Below, piece by piece: positions 1 through 9,538 of a DNA stretch of 64,000 nt. Position 1 is the stretch's first letter, and every line of letters begins with the position of its first letter. The translations under genes were made by a program, and so were the position numbers. The stretch is from Didemnitutus sp047777955 (GTDB lineage: Bacteria; Verrucomicrobiota; Verrucomicrobiia; Opitutales; Opitutaceae). Below the pieces are notes generated by a model, which saw only the letters and a program-made list of their open reading frames with translations, had not been told where the DNA came from and searched no databases. The stretch spans positions 930,001 to 994,000 of the forward strand of contig NZ_CP180537.1 of assembly GCF_047777955.1 (NCBI RefSeq). Reading direction: 5' to 3'.

Positions 1-422
1 TTCGTCGGGAAAAGCGAGTGGTGCGGGCAGGCGCTGCCGAACGGCACGTAGTCGGCGTTGAGGGCGACTTCCATGACGTCGGCGGTGAGGTCGTTTACGC
101 CGACGAAGGAGGGCTTGCTCATCGGCCGCGCCATGCGGGGCTCCGGCGCGCTGGTGAGCGCGCGCGGGCGGACGTAGTAGCCGGATTGCGGGCGCGCCTC
201 GAGGTAGCCGCGGTTTTCGAGGACCGTGTAGGCCTGCAGCACGGTCGCGATGGAGACGTCGCGCTGGCGCGACATGATGCGGACCGACGGCACGCGGTGA
301 CCTGGCCGCAGCGTGCCCTGCTCGATGAGGTTTTGGAGCGAGTCGGCGAGCTCCGCGTAGAGCGGGCGCGCGGCGGCTTTCGCGGGCGAAAGCGGCTTGG
401 GGGTAATGACGGTCTGGATCAT
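1..422 (-). CDS. MocR/PdxR-type GntR regulator, N-terminal part (cut by window edge)
   Basis: Translating the minus strand from the ATG at 420-422 gives an open frame that runs off the left edge. Residues about 18-85 form a GntR winged helix: LYAELADSLQNLIEQG, then RPGHRVPSVR, then a VSIATVLQAYTVLENRGYLE recognition segment and the QSGYYV wing. The downstream stretch, with a VMEVALN segment, fits the linker into a fold-type I aminotransferase domain, which lies outside the window. MocR proteins are PLP-binding transcriptional regulators. The target cannot be told from here; no pdx genes are nearby. The initiator sits in a short ATG context without a clear ribosome binding site. Confidence 0.82.
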   Translation of the reverse strand, partial: MIQTVITPKPLSPAKAAARPLYAELADSLQNLIEQGTLRPGHRVPSVRIMSRQRDVSIATVLQAYTVLENRGYLEARPQSGYYVRPRALTSAPEPRMARPMSKPSFVGVNDLTADVMEVALNADYVPFGSACPHHSLFPT

Positions 423-572
423 GGCGTGGGAGGCGAAAGTGCGCCGTCACTGTAGCGGAGATGCCCGCGGCACAGTAGCGGCAGCGCGGTGCCATTGATA
501 CCAGCACAGTTATGCCAGACAAGCACTGTGACCATGACAGATTTTCAGACCACCGTTGAAAATCATTCAACG

Positions 573-602
573 AAAACGGCGGCCTCCCGAGGAGAGCCGC
601 CG
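573..602 (-). terminator. Rho-independent terminator after the DUF6268 gene
   Basis: Read on the minus strand, a 7-bp GC stem (577-583 pairing with 596-602) is followed by GTTTTCGTT. It lies about 90 bases beyond the stop of the minus-strand barrel gene at 694. The rest of the 423-693 gap has a slightly AT-richer stretch (480-575), probably the upstream region of the MocR gene. I see no ORF in it. Confidence 0.6.
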
Positions 603-693
603 CGGTGGGGGCGAGGTGATGGGGGCCGGTGCGCCCGGCCACGGGAGCGAAAACGGCGGCTTCGCCTTTCGGCTAGGAGCGGCGCCGCGGGCG

Positions 694-1587
694 TCAGAAC
701 GCGCCCTTGAGCGCGAGCGCGACGAAGGTGCCGGCGTCGCCGTCGAGGCGGTAGTCCTGGTCGAAGTAGTCGAACTTCCGGTCGGTGACCGCGCCGACGT
801 CGGCGCTGAGCGTCACGCGCCCGCCGAGCGCGTAGTCGAGGCCGAGGCCGACGCGCACTTCGCGAAAGTCGAGGTAGGTGTTCGCGATCCGCGCGCGGCC
901 GACGGCGGGCGAGCCGACGTTGCGCGACACGCGGAAGCTGCCGCCGGCGAAACCGGCGCCGGCGCGCAGGGCGAGTTGGTCGGTGGCCTGCCAGGTGAAG
1001 CCGCTGCGCGGGAAGCCGACGCTGAAGGTCCACGCCGGCGCGAACTGCCAGCGGACGCCGGCGATGGGCAGCACGGGGTGGTCGGAGAACGGATTGGCGT
1101 TCACGCCGAAGCTCCAGGCGAGCGCGCGGCTCGGGGCGTAGTTGGCGAGCAGCAGCGCGGGGACGTTGAAGCTCTGGCCGAGCTGCTCCTCGAAGTCGCC
1201 GTAGAAGCCGGGGCGCAGGTAAAGCGCCGCGCTCCAGCGCGCGTCGATCCGGCGCTGGGCGCCGAGGTTGAGGGAGAACTCCCCGAGATGCGCGGGCAGC
1301 GGCAGCGTCGAAATCCCCTCCTGGTCGAGGTCGAACTGCTGCACGGCGACGCCGTAGACGAGCAGGGTGCTCTCGTCCCACGCGTGGCGGCCGGAGACGC
1401 TCACGCCGTAGCTTTTCACCGCGAGCGAGCCCAGGGTCTGCGGGCCGCGCGCGATGTCCTCGCGCGACGAATAGGCGGTGTTGAACTCGACCGAGGCGAG
1501 CAGGTCGGGGCGCATCGTGGCCGAGGGCTGGGCCACGGCGGAGGCGGCAACGGCGAGCGCGGCGAAGCAGAGCGGGGCGAATTTCAT
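694..1587 (-). CDS. DUF6268-like outer-membrane beta-barrel protein
   Basis: A 297-residue protein with a clean signal peptide (MKFAPLCFAALAVAASAVAQ) and then alternating amphipathic strands rich in aromatic and Gly residues, for example RWSAALYLRPGFYGDF and WTFSVGFPRSGFTW. It ends in a phenylalanine (ALKGAF), the usual BamA recognition residue. Size and strand pattern fit the DUF6268 family of predicted outer-membrane barrels, whose function is unknown. The start is the ATG just before the signal peptide; the open frame continues upstream but is shadow. It is the last gene of a probable minus-strand unit behind GNAT and PhzF and is followed by a terminator. Confidence 0.7.
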   Translation of the reverse strand: MKFAPLCFAALAVAASAVAQPSATMRPDLLASVEFNTAYSSREDIARGPQTLGSLAVKSYGVSVSGRHAWDESTLLVYGVAVQQFDLDQEGISTLPLPAHLGEFSLNLGAQRRIDARWSAALYLRPGFYGDFEEQLGQSFNVPALLLANYAPSRALAWSFGVNANPFSDHPVLPIAGVRWQFAPAWTFSVGFPRSGFTWQATDQLALRAGAGFAGGSFRVSRNVGSPAVGRARIANTYLDFREVRVGLGLDYALGGRVTLSADVGAVTDRKFDYFDQDYRLDGDAGTFVALALKGAF

Positions 1588-1664
1588 GGCACGGACGAGT
1601 GGCGAGCCGCGCGCCAGCCGCAAATCGGAAATCGCCCGCTGGAAACGGCGCGACGGGATTCCAC

Positions 1665-2456
1665 TCAGCCGGCGATCTCGCCGCGCAGGTAGAGCGCGGC
1701 GCGGCCGGCGAGACGCACGCGGGAGCCCTCGAGGGTGCAGAGGAGCTCGCCGCCGCGGGCGGAGACCTGCCGGGCGCGGAGCGGATTTTTCCCGAGCCGC
1801 TCCACCCAGTAGGGCGTGATCGTGCAGTGGGCGGAGCCGGTCACGGGGTCCTCCGGCACGCCGGCGCCGGGGGCGAAGAAGCGCGAGGCGCAGTCGCAGT
1901 CGTCGCCCGGCGCGGTGGCGATGACGCGGACGTCGCCGAGCGCGGCGAGGCGCGGGAAATCGGGGCGCAGCGCGAGGACCTCGGCCTGGGTGGCGTAGAC
2001 GGCGAGGTAGTAGGCGTGGGTCGGCACCTTGAGCAGCGCGCGCGGAGCGACGTTGAGGCTGGCGAGGATGGCGGGCGCCGGCGCGGCGAGCGGCGCGGCG
2101 GGGCGGGCGGGAAAATCGAGCTCGAGCTCGCCGCCGGGCCGGCGCGTGACGTGCAGCGGGCCGCTGCGCGAGTCGAAGGTGAGGCGGGTGCCGGGCTGGC
2201 CGAGTTCGTGGAAGAGGACGAACGCGCTCGCGAGGGTGGCGTGGCCGCAGAGGTCGACTTCGACCGCGGGCGTGAACCAGCGCAGGTGAAAGCGGTCGGG
2301 GCCGGTGCGGACGAAGAAGGCGGTCTCGGCCAGGCCGTTCTCGAAGGCGATGAGCCGCATGCGCTCGTCGGGCAGCCAGGCGTCGAGCGGGACGACGCCC
2401 GCGGGGTTGCCGGCGAAAATCTTGTCGGTGAACGCGTCGACCCAGAAGAGCTTCAT
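1665..2456 (-). CDS. PhzF family isomerase/epimerase-like protein
   Basis: 263 residues, normal for the family. The N-terminus (KLFWVDAFTDKIFAGNPAGV) is the PhzF signature, with the catalytic-type Glu in NGLAETAFFV, a VDLCGHATLAS segment and a C-terminal GVPEDPVTGSAHC segment. PhzF-fold proteins have two diaminopimelate epimerase-like halves. The phenazine enzyme isomerises a dihydro-anthranilate, but most family members have unknown substrates. No phenazine genes are nearby, so a specific reaction should not be assumed. It is probably cotranscribed with the upstream GNAT gene across a 135-base gap that contains an inverted repeat. Confidence 0.85.
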   Translation of the reverse strand: MKLFWVDAFTDKIFAGNPAGVVPLDAWLPDERMRLIAFENGLAETAFFVRTGPDRFHLRWFTPAVEVDLCGHATLASAFVLFHELGQPGTRLTFDSRSGPLHVTRRPGGELELDFPARPAAPLAAPAPAILASLNVAPRALLKVPTHAYYLAVYATQAEVLALRPDFPRLAALGDVRVIATAPGDDCDCASRFFAPGAGVPEDPVTGSAHCTITPYWVERLGKNPLRARQVSARGGELLCTLEGSRVRLAGRAALYLRGEIAG

Positions 2457-2470
2457 GATTTTCGATTTTG

Positions 2471-2589
2471 GATTCTCGATTTTCGATTGGGAATGGAGTG
2501 GAAGCGCGAATGAAAACGCGCTGTGCGGGCGGGCCACAGCGAGAGGTGCGCTGGAAGCTGCGCGCGGACGAAACCGAAAATCGAGAATC
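2471..2589. repeat. Nested inverted repeat between GNAT and PhzF
   Basis: GATTCTCGATTTTCG at 2471-2485 is the exact reverse complement of 2575-2589. Inside lies a second perfect hairpin, CGCTGTG (2519-2525) with CACAGCG (2535-2541). The left arm is embedded in an AT-rich run of degenerate ATTTTCGATT units (2459-2490). The right arm ends two bases before the GNAT stop. It looks like a small REP/MITE-like element or an RNA structure in the intercistronic region. I see no ORF in it. Confidence 0.6.
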
Positions 2590-2591
2590 CC

Positions 2592-3074
2592 TCAGGCGTA
2601 GCGTGAGAGCGCGTCGCCGGTCAGGCGGCAGATCTGCCATTCCTTCATGCGGCGGGCGCCGAGGGATTCGTAGAAGTCGATCGCGGGCTGGTTCCAGTCG
2701 AGGACGGACCACTCCATGCGGCCGCAGCCGCGGGCGTTGGCCAGCTGGGCGAGGTGGAGGAGGAGGGTCTTGCCGACGCCGCGCCCGCGGAATTCCGGGC
2801 GGACAAACAGGTCCTCGAGGTAGAGACCGGGGCGGGCGAGGAAGGTCGAGTAGTTGAAGAAATAGAGCGCGAACCCGGCGGGCGCGTCGCCGACGTAGGC
2901 CAGCACGCAATGCGCGGCCGGCGCGCCGCCGTCGGCCGGGAAGAGCGTGCGCGCGAGCTGCTCCTCGGTGGCGACGCATTCGTGGGTCAGGCGCTCGTAG
3001 TCGGCGAGCGCGCGGATGCAGGCGAGGATGGTCGGGACGTCGTCCCGGGTGGCGGAGCGGAGCGTGCAGGACAT
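2592..3074 (-). CDS. GNAT family N-acetyltransferase
   Basis: 160 residues. The acetyl-CoA binding motif is clear: YLEDLFVRPEFRGRGVGKTL (Q/RxxGxG/A type), followed by the beta-5 segment MEWSVLDWNQPAIDFYESLG. This arrangement is typical of spermidine/spermine-acetyltransferase-like GNATs such as SSAT-type proteins, which acetylate polyamines or thialysine. The actual substrate is not deducible. The start at the ATG (minus strand 3074) gives the canonical CTLRSATRDDVPTI beginning. It is the first gene of the minus-strand unit with PhzF and is divergent from the large kinase gene at 3219. Confidence 0.85.
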   Translation of the reverse strand: MSCTLRSATRDDVPTILACIRALADYERLTHECVATEEQLARTLFPADGGAPAAHCVLAYVGDAPAGFALYFFNYSTFLARPGLYLEDLFVRPEFRGRGVGKTLLLHLAQLANARGCGRMEWSVLDWNQPAIDFYESLGARRMKEWQICRLTGDALSRYA

Positions 3075-3218
3075 GCGGCGAGCGAAGGCGCGGGCCGCGG
3101 GCTTGGCGATGCTAATGCGGCGACGCGGCCGCGGCCCGCGTGCGGCCGGCGGGGCGGAGATAGACTCGACAAGCCCGGCGCGGAGGAGTGTTTTCGACGC
3201 TGAAACCTCTTGCGGCGA

Positions 3219-6200
3219 ATGGTCATCCGTTCTCTCCGGCCGGTCCTGATGGCGCTCGCGGCGTTCGCAGTCTGTGCGTCGCCGGGCCGCGGCGCGGACA
3301 AGCTCGAACGGGTGGTGCTGCAGCTGCCTTACACGCACCAGTTCCAGTTTGCCGGCTACTACGCCGCGCAGGCCAAGGGCTATTTCGCGGCCGAGGGACT
3401 GGAGGTCGAGTTGCGCGAGGGCGGCTACACGCGCCGGCCCTACAGCGAGCTGACCGCGGGGCGCGCCGAATACGGCATCGGCTCCGCGACGTATCTGCTC
3501 GACCGGCTCAACGGCGCGCCGCTCGTGCTCGTGACGACGGTTTACCAGCACTCGCTGCTGGCGCTGATGGTGCGTGCCGACTCGGACATCCGTGCGCCGG
3601 AGGACCTGCGCGGCAAGCGGCTGGCCGCCGGTTCGAGCGGCCGCTACCCGGAGATCGCGGCGATGTTCGCCGCCGAAGGGCTGCCGCCGGACGCCTACGT
3701 GCGCGTCGAGGACAAGTGGGATGTCGACGAGATCCTCACCGGCGCGGCCGACGCGCAGGCCGTGTTCATCACCGACCTGCCCTTCGACATGCAGCAGAAG
3801 GGCGTCGCGGTGCGCTTGATCCGCCCGGCGGACTACGGGGTGGATTTCTACGGCGACGGCCTGTTCACGACCGAGACGGAGCTGGCCCGGCATCCCGGGC
3901 GCGTGGCGGCGATGCGCCGCGCCGTGCTGCGCGGCTGGGAATACGCCCTCGATCATCCGGAGGAGATGATCGACTACATCGTCACGCATTTCCCCGGGCG
4001 CCCGGCCAAGGTCACGCGCGAGCGGCTGCGCTACGAGGCGCGCCAGACCGCGCGGCAGATCAACGCCGACCTGCTCGAACTCGGCCACGTGAACCCGGAG
4101 CGCTGGCGGCGGGCGGCCGAGACCTTCGTCCAGCTCGGCATGGCCAAGGACCTGAAGCGGCTGCAGGGGTTCATCGCGCCGGCCGGCGGCGCGCCCTGGC
4201 GCTGCCCCCGTGGGTGTTATGGGGCGGCGGCGGCGTGCTGCTGCTGGCCCTGCTGGCGCTGCTGGCCAACTGGCGCCTGCAGCGCGTGGTGGAGCGCCGC
4301 ACGGCGGAGCTGCAGGCGGCGGAGCAGCGCCAGCGCGAGATCTTCGACCTGGCGCCGACCCCGATCGTGGTGGAGGACGTGACCGAGGTGGCGGCCCGGC
4401 TCGACGCGCTGCGCCGGGAGGGTGTGACCGATCTCCGGACGCACCTGGCGGCGAATCCGGGACTGGTGGAGGAGTTGCTCCGCGGGAAGCGCATCGTCAC
4501 CGCCAATCGCATGGCTCTCCAGGCCGCGGGCTTCGGCGACCGCGCGGAGCTCGAGCAGCGCTTCCGCGAGATCATGACCCCGCAGGCGATGGCCGCGGTG
4601 CCGCAGGAGCTGCTGGCGATCTGGGAGGGCCGCGACACCCTCACGATGGAGAAGATCTACCGGCCCCCTGCCGGCGAGGTCCACATGCTCGTGAACTGGT
4701 CGGCGAACCGGGTCGACGGCCGGCTCGATTACACGCGCGTGCGTCTGGTGTTCACCGACGTCACGGCGATGAAGCAGGCGCAGCGCGCGCTGCACGAAAG
4801 CGAGGAGCGCTATCGCAGCCTCTTCGAGACGACGCCGAACCCGATGTATATCTTCGACGCGGAGACGCTGCAGATCTTGATGGTGAACGAGGCGGCGGTG
4901 GCCCGTTACGGCTATACGCGGCAGGAGTTCACCAGGATGACCGTGCTCGACCTGCGCCCGCCGGACGAGTCCTCCCGCCTGCGGCGCGCCATGGATGAAT
5001 TCCGCCAGGCGCGGCCGGCGGCCCCGAGCGGCGGGCACGCGGCGGGGCTGTGGCGCCACCGCTGCAAGGACGGCACGATCCTCATCGTCGAGGTGTTCAC
5101 GCACTCGCTCGTCTTCAACGGCCGCGCCTGCGTGCTGTCGCTGCCCTTCGACATCACCGCGAAGCTCGCTACCGAGCGCGCGCTGCGCGACAGCGAGGCG
5201 CGTTACCGCGAGCTGTTCGAGAACGCCGTCGGCGGCGTCTACCGCGCGACGCCGGAGGGGCGCTTCATCTCGGTCAATCCCGCGATGGCGCGCCTCTACG
5301 GGTTCGACAATCCCGCGGACATGCTGGCGTGGAACCAGCGGGAGCACGCCGGCGTCGCCTACGCCCACGAGGAGGAGCACCGCCGGTTCGTCGACCTGAT
5401 CGAGCGCTACGGCAAGGTGGAGAACTTCGAGTCGCGCATCGTCGACCGCCACGGCAACACTCTCTGGGTCTCCGAGACCTCGCGCGCGGTGCGCGACGCC
5501 GACGGCCGGCTGCTCTACTACGAGGGCTTCGTCACGGACATCACCGCGCGCCGCCGGCTCGAGCACGAGCTCATGCGCTCCTCGAAGCTCGAGGCGGTCG
5601 GCATCCTCGCCGGCGGCATCGCGCATGACTTCAACAACATCCTCACCGTCGTGCTCGGCAACGTCACCCTCGCCGAGATGGACTCGGCGAACGACAGCTC
5701 CGTCCGGCGCATGCTGCACGATGCGAAGCGCGCCACCCTGCGCGCGCGCGACCTCACCCAGCAGCTCCTGACCTTCGCCAAGGGCGGCGACCCCGTGCGC
5801 GCCGCCGTCGCGCTGCCCGAGCTGCTGCAGGAGTCCGCCGAATTCGCCATGCACGGCGCGAAGTCGCGCTGCGAGTTCGACCTCGATCCCGACCTCTGGC
5901 CGGCCAACGCCGACAAGGGCCAGATCGGCCAGGTGGTGCAGAATCTCGTCATCAACGCCGTGCAGGCCATGCCGCAGGGCGGGCTGGTCACGATCCGGGC
6001 CGGCAACTGCTCGCTCCTCGCCGGCACCGTCGGCAGCCTGCCGGCGGGCGACTACGTGAAGATCTCCGTGAGCGACACCGGCACCGGCATCGCGCCGGAG
6101 CACCTGGGCAAGATCTTCGATCCGTATTTCACCACCAAGCAGCAGGGCAGCGGCCTCGGCCTCGCCACCGTCTACTCGATCGCGCGCAAGCACCAGGGCC

Positions 6201-6697
6201 ACATCGAGGTCGAGTCGCGGCTGGGCGAGGGCACGACGTTCCACCTTTGGCTGCCGGCGGCCGATCACGTCGAGAAGGTCGAGCCGCCTGTCCCCGAGCC
6301 GCCGGCGGCGCTGCCGGTGAAGCTGCTCTTCATGGACGACGAGGAGCCGATCCGCGAGATGGCCCAGATGTTCCTCCGCCGGCTCGGCAGCGACGTCGTC
6401 TGCACGGCGGACGGCGCGGCGGCGGTGGAGGCCTATCGCGCGGCCCTGGAGAGCGGTCGCCGGTTCGACGTCGTGGTGATGGACCTCACCGTGCCCGGCG
6501 GCATGGGCGGCCGCGAGGCGATGGAACACCTGCTCAAGCTCGACCCGGAGGTGTGCGCCATCGTCTCGAGCGGCTATTCGCGCGATCCGGTGCTCGGCAG
6601 CTACCGCAGTCACGGGTTCCGCGGCATCCTGCCCAAACCCTACGGCCTCGACCAGTTGCGCAAGGTGATCGCCGAGGTGCTCGGGCGGACGGTGTGA
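3219..6697 (+). CDS. Hybrid histidine kinase with substrate-binding-protein sensor domain (frameshift at 4194)
   Basis: The repaired protein has about 1162 residues. In order: signal segment (1-27); NMT1/THI5-like periplasmic binding-protein domain (about 32-325, starting with the typical YTHQFQFAGYYAAQAKGYF); membrane helix (about 330-350); three PAS-type domains; HisKA with phospho-acceptor His about 803 (GIAHDFNN); HATPase_c (NLVINAVQAM, GSGLGLATV); C-terminal receiver (VVMDLTVPGG). The family usually binds pyrimidine or thiamine-precursor-like ligands, so this is probably a ligand-sensing phosphorelay kinase. The ligand and output are unknown because no DNA-binding partner lies nearby. 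The frame breaks at the CCC run 4194-4196; one added C restores it between the binding domain and the helix. ATG 3219 is preferred over an upstream TTG at 3210. Confidence 0.85.
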
Positions 6698-6761
6698 GCG
6701 GGGCGGTTTTTAGAAATTTTTGCCGGAGCAAAATGCCCGCGGATCTGTCACGGTGGGGACC

Positions 6762-7190
6762 ATGAACACCACGAAATCCCTCCGCTCCTCCCGCTTCCTC
6801 GCCCTCGTCCTGCGCGCGCGCGTGCTGCTGGCGCTGACGCTCGCCGGCACCGCGGCGTTCACGTCCGGCTGCGTCGCGGTCGTCGCGGCCGGTGCCGCCG
6901 GCGGGGCGGTCGCCTGGGTGCGCGGCGCCCTGGTGACGAACCTCAACAGCGACATCGACCAGGTGTATCGCGCGGCGCAGCAGGCCGTGACCGATCTCCA
7001 GTTCGCCAAGGTCAGCGAGCGCAAGAGCGGCGTCGACGCGCAGATCATCGCCCGCACCGCCCTGGACAAGAAGATCGACATCACGCTGGAGAAGAGCGGC
7101 AGCACCACGAAGCTGACCATCCGCGTCGGCCTGATCGGCGACCAGCAGCTCTCGCTCTCTGTCCTGGACCGGATCAAGAGCCGCCTTTGA
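6762..7190 (+). CDS. DUF3568-like lipoprotein
   Basis: 142 residues with a long basic N-terminus, a hydrophobic segment and a lipobox-like TSGC near residue 34. The mature part starts VAVVAAGAAGGAVAWVRG, then a segment like TNLNSDIDQVYRAAQQAV, typical of DUF3568 lipoproteins. These are small envelope proteins of unknown function. It has its own upstream region (6698-6761) and a weak terminator behind it, so it is probably monocistronic. Start is the ATG at 6762; an in-frame upstream ATG would put a polar stretch before the signal peptide. Confidence 0.72.
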   Translation: MNTTKSLRSSRFLALVLRARVLLALTLAGTAAFTSGCVAVVAAGAAGGAVAWVRGALVTNLNSDIDQVYRAAQQAVTDLQFAKVSERKSGVDAQIIARTALDKKIDITLEKSGSTTKLTIRVGLIGDQQLSLSVLDRIKSRL

Positions 7191-7197
7191 GCCGGGA

Positions 7198-7218
7198 GCC
7201 CGCCCGCCGGGCCCTTTT
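7198..7218 (+). terminator. Possible terminator after the DUF3568 gene
   Basis: A short GCCCG/CGGGC stem (7198-7202 with 7208-7212) followed by CCTTTT begins 8 bases after the stop codon. The stem is only 5 bp, so the call is weak. Confidence 0.4.
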
Positions 7219-7269
7219 CTGCGGGGTTGCAATGGTCGGGGCGGGCCGCGATAAGCCCAGCTCCGATTC

Positions 7270-8814
7270 ATGCTCCGCAAGCTCCTCTCGAAGATCAAAG
7301 ACACGTTTAAGGCCGGTGGTAAGTCCGCCGAGTCCAAGCCCGCGCACGCCCCTCGTCCGCACTCGGCGAAGCCGGCCGCCAAGGGCGGCCCACGCCACGA
7401 ACGCGCCGAGCGCGGCGCGCCGGGCGGCCACGGCCACGGCCACAGCCACGGCGGCGGCAAGTCGCACGGCCGCGGCCACGAGCGCTCCGGCCGGGGCGGT
7501 CGCGGCGGTCGCGGCGAGCGCCCCGAGTTCGCCGAGCGCACGCCGCCCGCGCCTCGCGCTCCGCGCCACGAGGAGCCGGCCAAGCCGTTGCCCGAGGTGC
7601 CGAAGATGGAAACGGCGTTCAGCGCGCTCGGCCTGAATGATCGCCTCGCCTACGCCGTGCAGCAGATGGGCTACGAGAACCCGACCCCGATCCAGGCCCA
7701 GGCGATCCCGGAGATTCTCTCCGGCAAGGACGTCATCGGCTCCGCCCAGACCGGCACGGGCAAGACCGCGGCCTTCGCGCTGCCGATCCTGCACCGCCTC
7801 GAGCGCCGCGGCGCGCTGCGCTGCCTCATCCTCGAGCCCACGCGCGAGCTCGCCGTGCAGGTCGAGGAGGCCTTCAAGAATTTCTCCAAGTTCACCGACC
7901 TCCGCGTGACCGTCGTCTACGGCGGCGTCGGCTACGGCAAGCAGCGCGAGGACCTCGCGCGCGGCGTCGACGTCCTCGCGGCCACGCCCGGCCGCCTGCT
8001 GGACTACCTTGAGCAGGGCGAGGTCCGCCTCGACCAGGTCGACGTGCTCGTGCTCGACGAGGTCGACCGCATGCTCGACATGGGCTTCCTGCCCGACGTG
8101 AAGCGCATCGTCGCCAAGGTGCCGAAGGCCCGCCAGACGCTCTTCTTCACCGCCACGCTGCCGCCCGAGATCGAGCAGCTCGCCGCCTGGGCGCTGCGCG
8201 ATCCATTCAAGATCTCCGTCAGCCGCGAGCGCTCCACCGCCGAGACGATCACGCACGCGTTCTATCCCGTGGTGCAGGCGCAGAAGTTCGAGCTGCTCGC
8301 GCACCTGCTCGAGCAGACGCAGTATCACTCCGTGATCATCTTCTCGCGCACCAAGAGCGGCGCCGACTACGTCGCCAACCGCCTCAAGCACGCCGGCCAC
8401 ACCTGCGCCGTCATGCACGCCGACCGCTCCCAGCAGGAGCGCATGGACGCGCTGAAGGGCTTCAAGTCCGGCAAATACGAGGTGCTCGTCGCCACCGACC
8501 TCGTGGCCCGCGGCCTCGACATCGCCGACGTGTCGCACGTGATCAACTTCGACGTCCCGGAGAATCCCGAGGACTACGTCCACCGTATCGGCCGCACCGG
8601 TCGCGCGCAGAAGACCGGCGACGCGTTCACGCTCGTCACCGAGGAGACCTGGCGCGACGCGCGCAGCATCGAGCGCTTCATCGGCCAGAGCATCGAGTGG
8701 AAGAAGGTCGAGGGCTTCAACTACACCTACTCGGGCATCTTCGACGGCGGCGGCATGCCGCAGGCCGCGCCCGAGAAGCCGAAGAGCCGCCTGATGCGCG
8801 GCGGCCGCCGCTGA
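7270..8814 (+). CDS. DEAD-box RNA helicase (RhlE-like) with DEVD motif
   Basis: 514 residues. Residues 1-110 are a low-complexity, basic Gly/His/Arg-rich extension (repeats such as GHGHGHSHGGGK and GRGGRGGRGE). The helicase core follows: Q motif (YENPTPIQAQAIP), motif I AQTGTGKT about 159-166, PTRELAVQV, TPGRLLDYL, motif II D263-E-V-D instead of DEAD, motif III T294-A-T instead of SAT, and C-terminal motifs VARGLDIADV and HRIGRTGRA. It probably remodels RNA in ribosome assembly, decay or cold adaptation. Unusually the RNA-binding-type rich segment is N-terminal. The motif II change keeps both acidic residues, so ATP hydrolysis is likely retained. Confidence 0.93.
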   Translation: MLRKLLSKIKDTFKAGGKSAESKPAHAPRPHSAKPAAKGGPRHERAERGAPGGHGHGHSHGGGKSHGRGHERSGRGGRGGRGERPEFAERTPPAPRAPRHEEPAKPLPEVPKMETAFSALGLNDRLAYAVQQMGYENPTPIQAQAIPEILSGKDVIGSAQTGTGKTAAFALPILHRLERRGALRCLILEPTRELAVQVEEAFKNFSKFTDLRVTVVYGGVGYGKQREDLARGVDVLAATPGRLLDYLEQGEVRLDQVDVLVLDEVDRMLDMGFLPDVKRIVAKVPKARQTLFFTATLPPEIEQLAAWALRDPFKISVSRERSTAETITHAFYPVVQAQKFELLAHLLEQTQYHSVIIFSRTKSGADYVANRLKHAGHTCAVMHADRSQQERMDALKGFKSGKYEVLVATDLVARGLDIADVSHVINFDVPENPEDYVHRIGRTGRAQKTGDAFTLVTEETWRDARSIERFIGQSIEWKKVEGFNYTYSGIFDGGGMPQAAPEKPKSRLMRGGRR

Positions 8815-8925
8815 GGCGGCGGGGCGCCCGCCCGGAGCGCGCGCGGGAACTCCCGCCGCGGAGGCTCCGGGCGACACAGATTGCCGTTGCGCGGGGCGCG
8901 AAGCGCGCTTCGCTCGGCCGCTTCC

Positions 8926-9525
8926 ATGAGACTCGACATCCCGGCCGGCATCTTCGGCGGCTACATTTTCGACTGCGACGGCACGCTCGTCGACACGATG
9001 CCTCTGCATTACCGCGCGTGGAGCGCCGCGCTGCAGCGCCACGGGCTCCGCGGCGAGCTCGACGAGGAGCTGTTCTACTCGCTCGGCGGCGTGCCGACGC
9101 GGCGTGTGGCCGAGCTCATGGGGCAGCACTACGGCCTCGTGCTCGATCCGGAGCGCGTCTTCCACGAGAAGGAGGAGATCTTCCTCTCGATGCAGGGCGA
9201 GCTGCGGGTGATCCAGCCGGTGGTCGACTTCGCTCGCGCGGTGGCGAAGCGCGCGCCGGTGGCGGTGGCGTCGGGCGGGCCGAAGCCGATCGTGCGCCGC
9301 ACGCTCGAGGTGACGGGCCTGGCGGAGCTGTTTCCGATCCTCGTGACGCCGGAGGACGTGGTGCACGGCAAGCCGGCCCCCGACATGTTCCTGCTCGCGG
9401 CGGCGAAGATGGGCGTCGCGCCCGCGGCGTGCCTGGTGTTCGAGGACGCCGATCCCGGTTTCCGCGCGGCGGAGGCCGCCGGCATGCCGTGGGTCCGCGT
9501 CGCCAGCCGCGGGCTCGCGCGCTGA
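8926..9525 (+). CDS. HAD-superfamily hydrolase, beta-phosphoglucomutase-like
   Basis: 199 residues. Motif I IFDCDGTLVDTMPLHY has the two catalytic Asp and the cap start. Motif II is VASGG, motif III Lys is in VVHGKPAPDMFL, and motif IV is VFEDADPGFRAAEAAGM. This is the HAD-IA set of sugar-phosphate phosphatases and phosphoglucomutases; substrate is unknown. ATG 8926 directly precedes the domain; an earlier in-frame ATG at 8881 would add a basic, non-conserved extension. It is convergent with the next gene, only 13 bases away. Confidence 0.88.
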   Translation: MRLDIPAGIFGGYIFDCDGTLVDTMPLHYRAWSAALQRHGLRGELDEELFYSLGGVPTRRVAELMGQHYGLVLDPERVFHEKEEIFLSMQGELRVIQPVVDFARAVAKRAPVAVASGGPKPIVRRTLEVTGLAELFPILVTPEDVVHGKPAPDMFLLAAAKMGVAPAACLVFEDADPGFRAAEAAGMPWVRVASRGLAR

Positions 9526-9538
9526 GCCGCCGCGCCGC

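Noticed and set aside
4191..4200. Programmed -1 ribosomal frameshift in the hybrid kinase
   Set aside because: No slippery heptamer with downstream structure was evident, and the same one-base pattern recurs in many unrelated genes, which fits sequencing error better.
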